Below are positions 4,871-5,052 of a DNA stretch of 5,052 nt, piece after piece (positions within the stretch are counted from its first letter, which is position 1; the number at the start of each line of letters is the position of its first letter). The stretch is from positions 13,293-18,344 of the forward strand of contig CAQBGY010000035.1 of assembly GCA_948759685.1 (NCBI GenBank), read 5' to 3'. Under the pieces are notes generated by a model. That model searched no databases, was not told the DNA's origin, and worked only from the letters and a program-made list of their open reading frames with translations. Made by a program: the position numbers and the translations under genes. This DNA comes from an uncultured Eubacterium sp. GTDB taxonomy: Bacteria > Bacillota_A > Clostridia > Lachnospirales > Lachnospiraceae.

Positions 4871-5052
4871 CTACGCTCTGACCTTAACAAATTCTTCTCC
4901 ATATTTTTTCTTTAGTAATTCAAGTAATTCATTTGTTATACTGACCGAATACTGGGCCGGCATCATTTTTCTCTGCCGTTCTTTTGCCAATGCCACCATT
5001 ACTTTATCATTTCCTCTATTTTCAGATAATATCTGAATAAATTCCTGATTTT
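4871..5052 (-). CDS. C-terminal part of a minus-strand gene, possibly DNA polymerase III alpha
   Basis: An open frame enters from the right edge and stops at TAG (4871-4873), giving the last 60 residues of a longer protein. The visible part includes QEFIQILSENRGNDKVMVA, then RKMMPAQYSVSITNELLELL, then KKKYGEEFVKVRA. The pattern of a short helix, N/D-rGND-KV-hydrophobic strand, a P-x-x-Y-x-V turn and a closing helix with GEE-V-V resembles the extreme C-terminus of clostridial DnaE (replicative polymerase alpha subunit). That is a recollection of family pattern, not a firm match. The gene ends 14 nt before the methyltransferase gene, and its stop overlaps that gene's ribosome binding site. The 5' part lies outside the window. 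Confidence 0.5.
   Translation of the reverse strand, partial: NQEFIQILSENRGNDKVMVALAKERQRKMMPAQYSVSITNELLELLKKKYGEEFVKVRA

Overview
The window looks like a chromosomal segment of a low-GC Clostridia bacterium, most likely Lachnospiraceae. This is inferred from four things: AT-rich intergenic DNA, strong AGGAGG-type ribosome binding sites, a large Alu-domain SRP RNA next to tadA, and a MecA adaptor with a clostridial-type sequence. The genus cannot be fixed from the sequence.

Left block, minus strand (positions 3-2978). Transcription runs from a distal and a proximal promoter into a lipoprotein with a stalk domain, an SH3-like domain and a GH18 hydrolase domain (947-2731). It continues into tadA, the tRNA adenosine deaminase (485-937), whose ribosome binding site overlaps the stop codon of the hydrolase gene. 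The large signal recognition particle RNA, ffs (about 166-431), follows with its own promoter or promoters. The tadA-ffs order is common in Firmicutes, and dnaX would be expected beyond position 1. Directly after ffs comes a 160-nt nested inverted repeat (element A, 3-162), whose central hairpin is a good bidirectional terminator.

Middle block (2732-3300). This 570-nt divergent intergenic region holds the promoters and long structured leader of the GH18 gene on the minus strand. On the plus strand it holds a second nested inverted repeat (element B, about 3071-3209) with a promoter-like sequence placed to start RNA at its first stem. An exact 10-bp direct repeat flanks element B. The promoter and ribosome binding site of mecA follow.

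Right block. mecA (3301-4023, plus) encodes the ClpC adaptor. It converges on a SpoU/TrmH-family RNA 2'-O-methyltransferase (4086-4856, minus), and the two share a 16-bp bidirectional terminator. The window ends in the 3' part of a further minus-strand gene (4871-5052), tentatively the C-terminus of DNA polymerase III alpha (dnaE).

The protein genes are ordinary. The observation most worth following is that elements A and B share a layout and several short motifs: an outer stem ending in AGCC/GGCT, an ATAAAA-led long hairpin capped by TGCTTGCA, and a second hairpin carrying GA-rich internal loops. They lie in opposite orientations. They could be a family of structured RNAs or of miniature inverted-repeat mobile elements; the flanking 10-bp repeat of B favours mobility, while the promoter abutting B favours an RNA.
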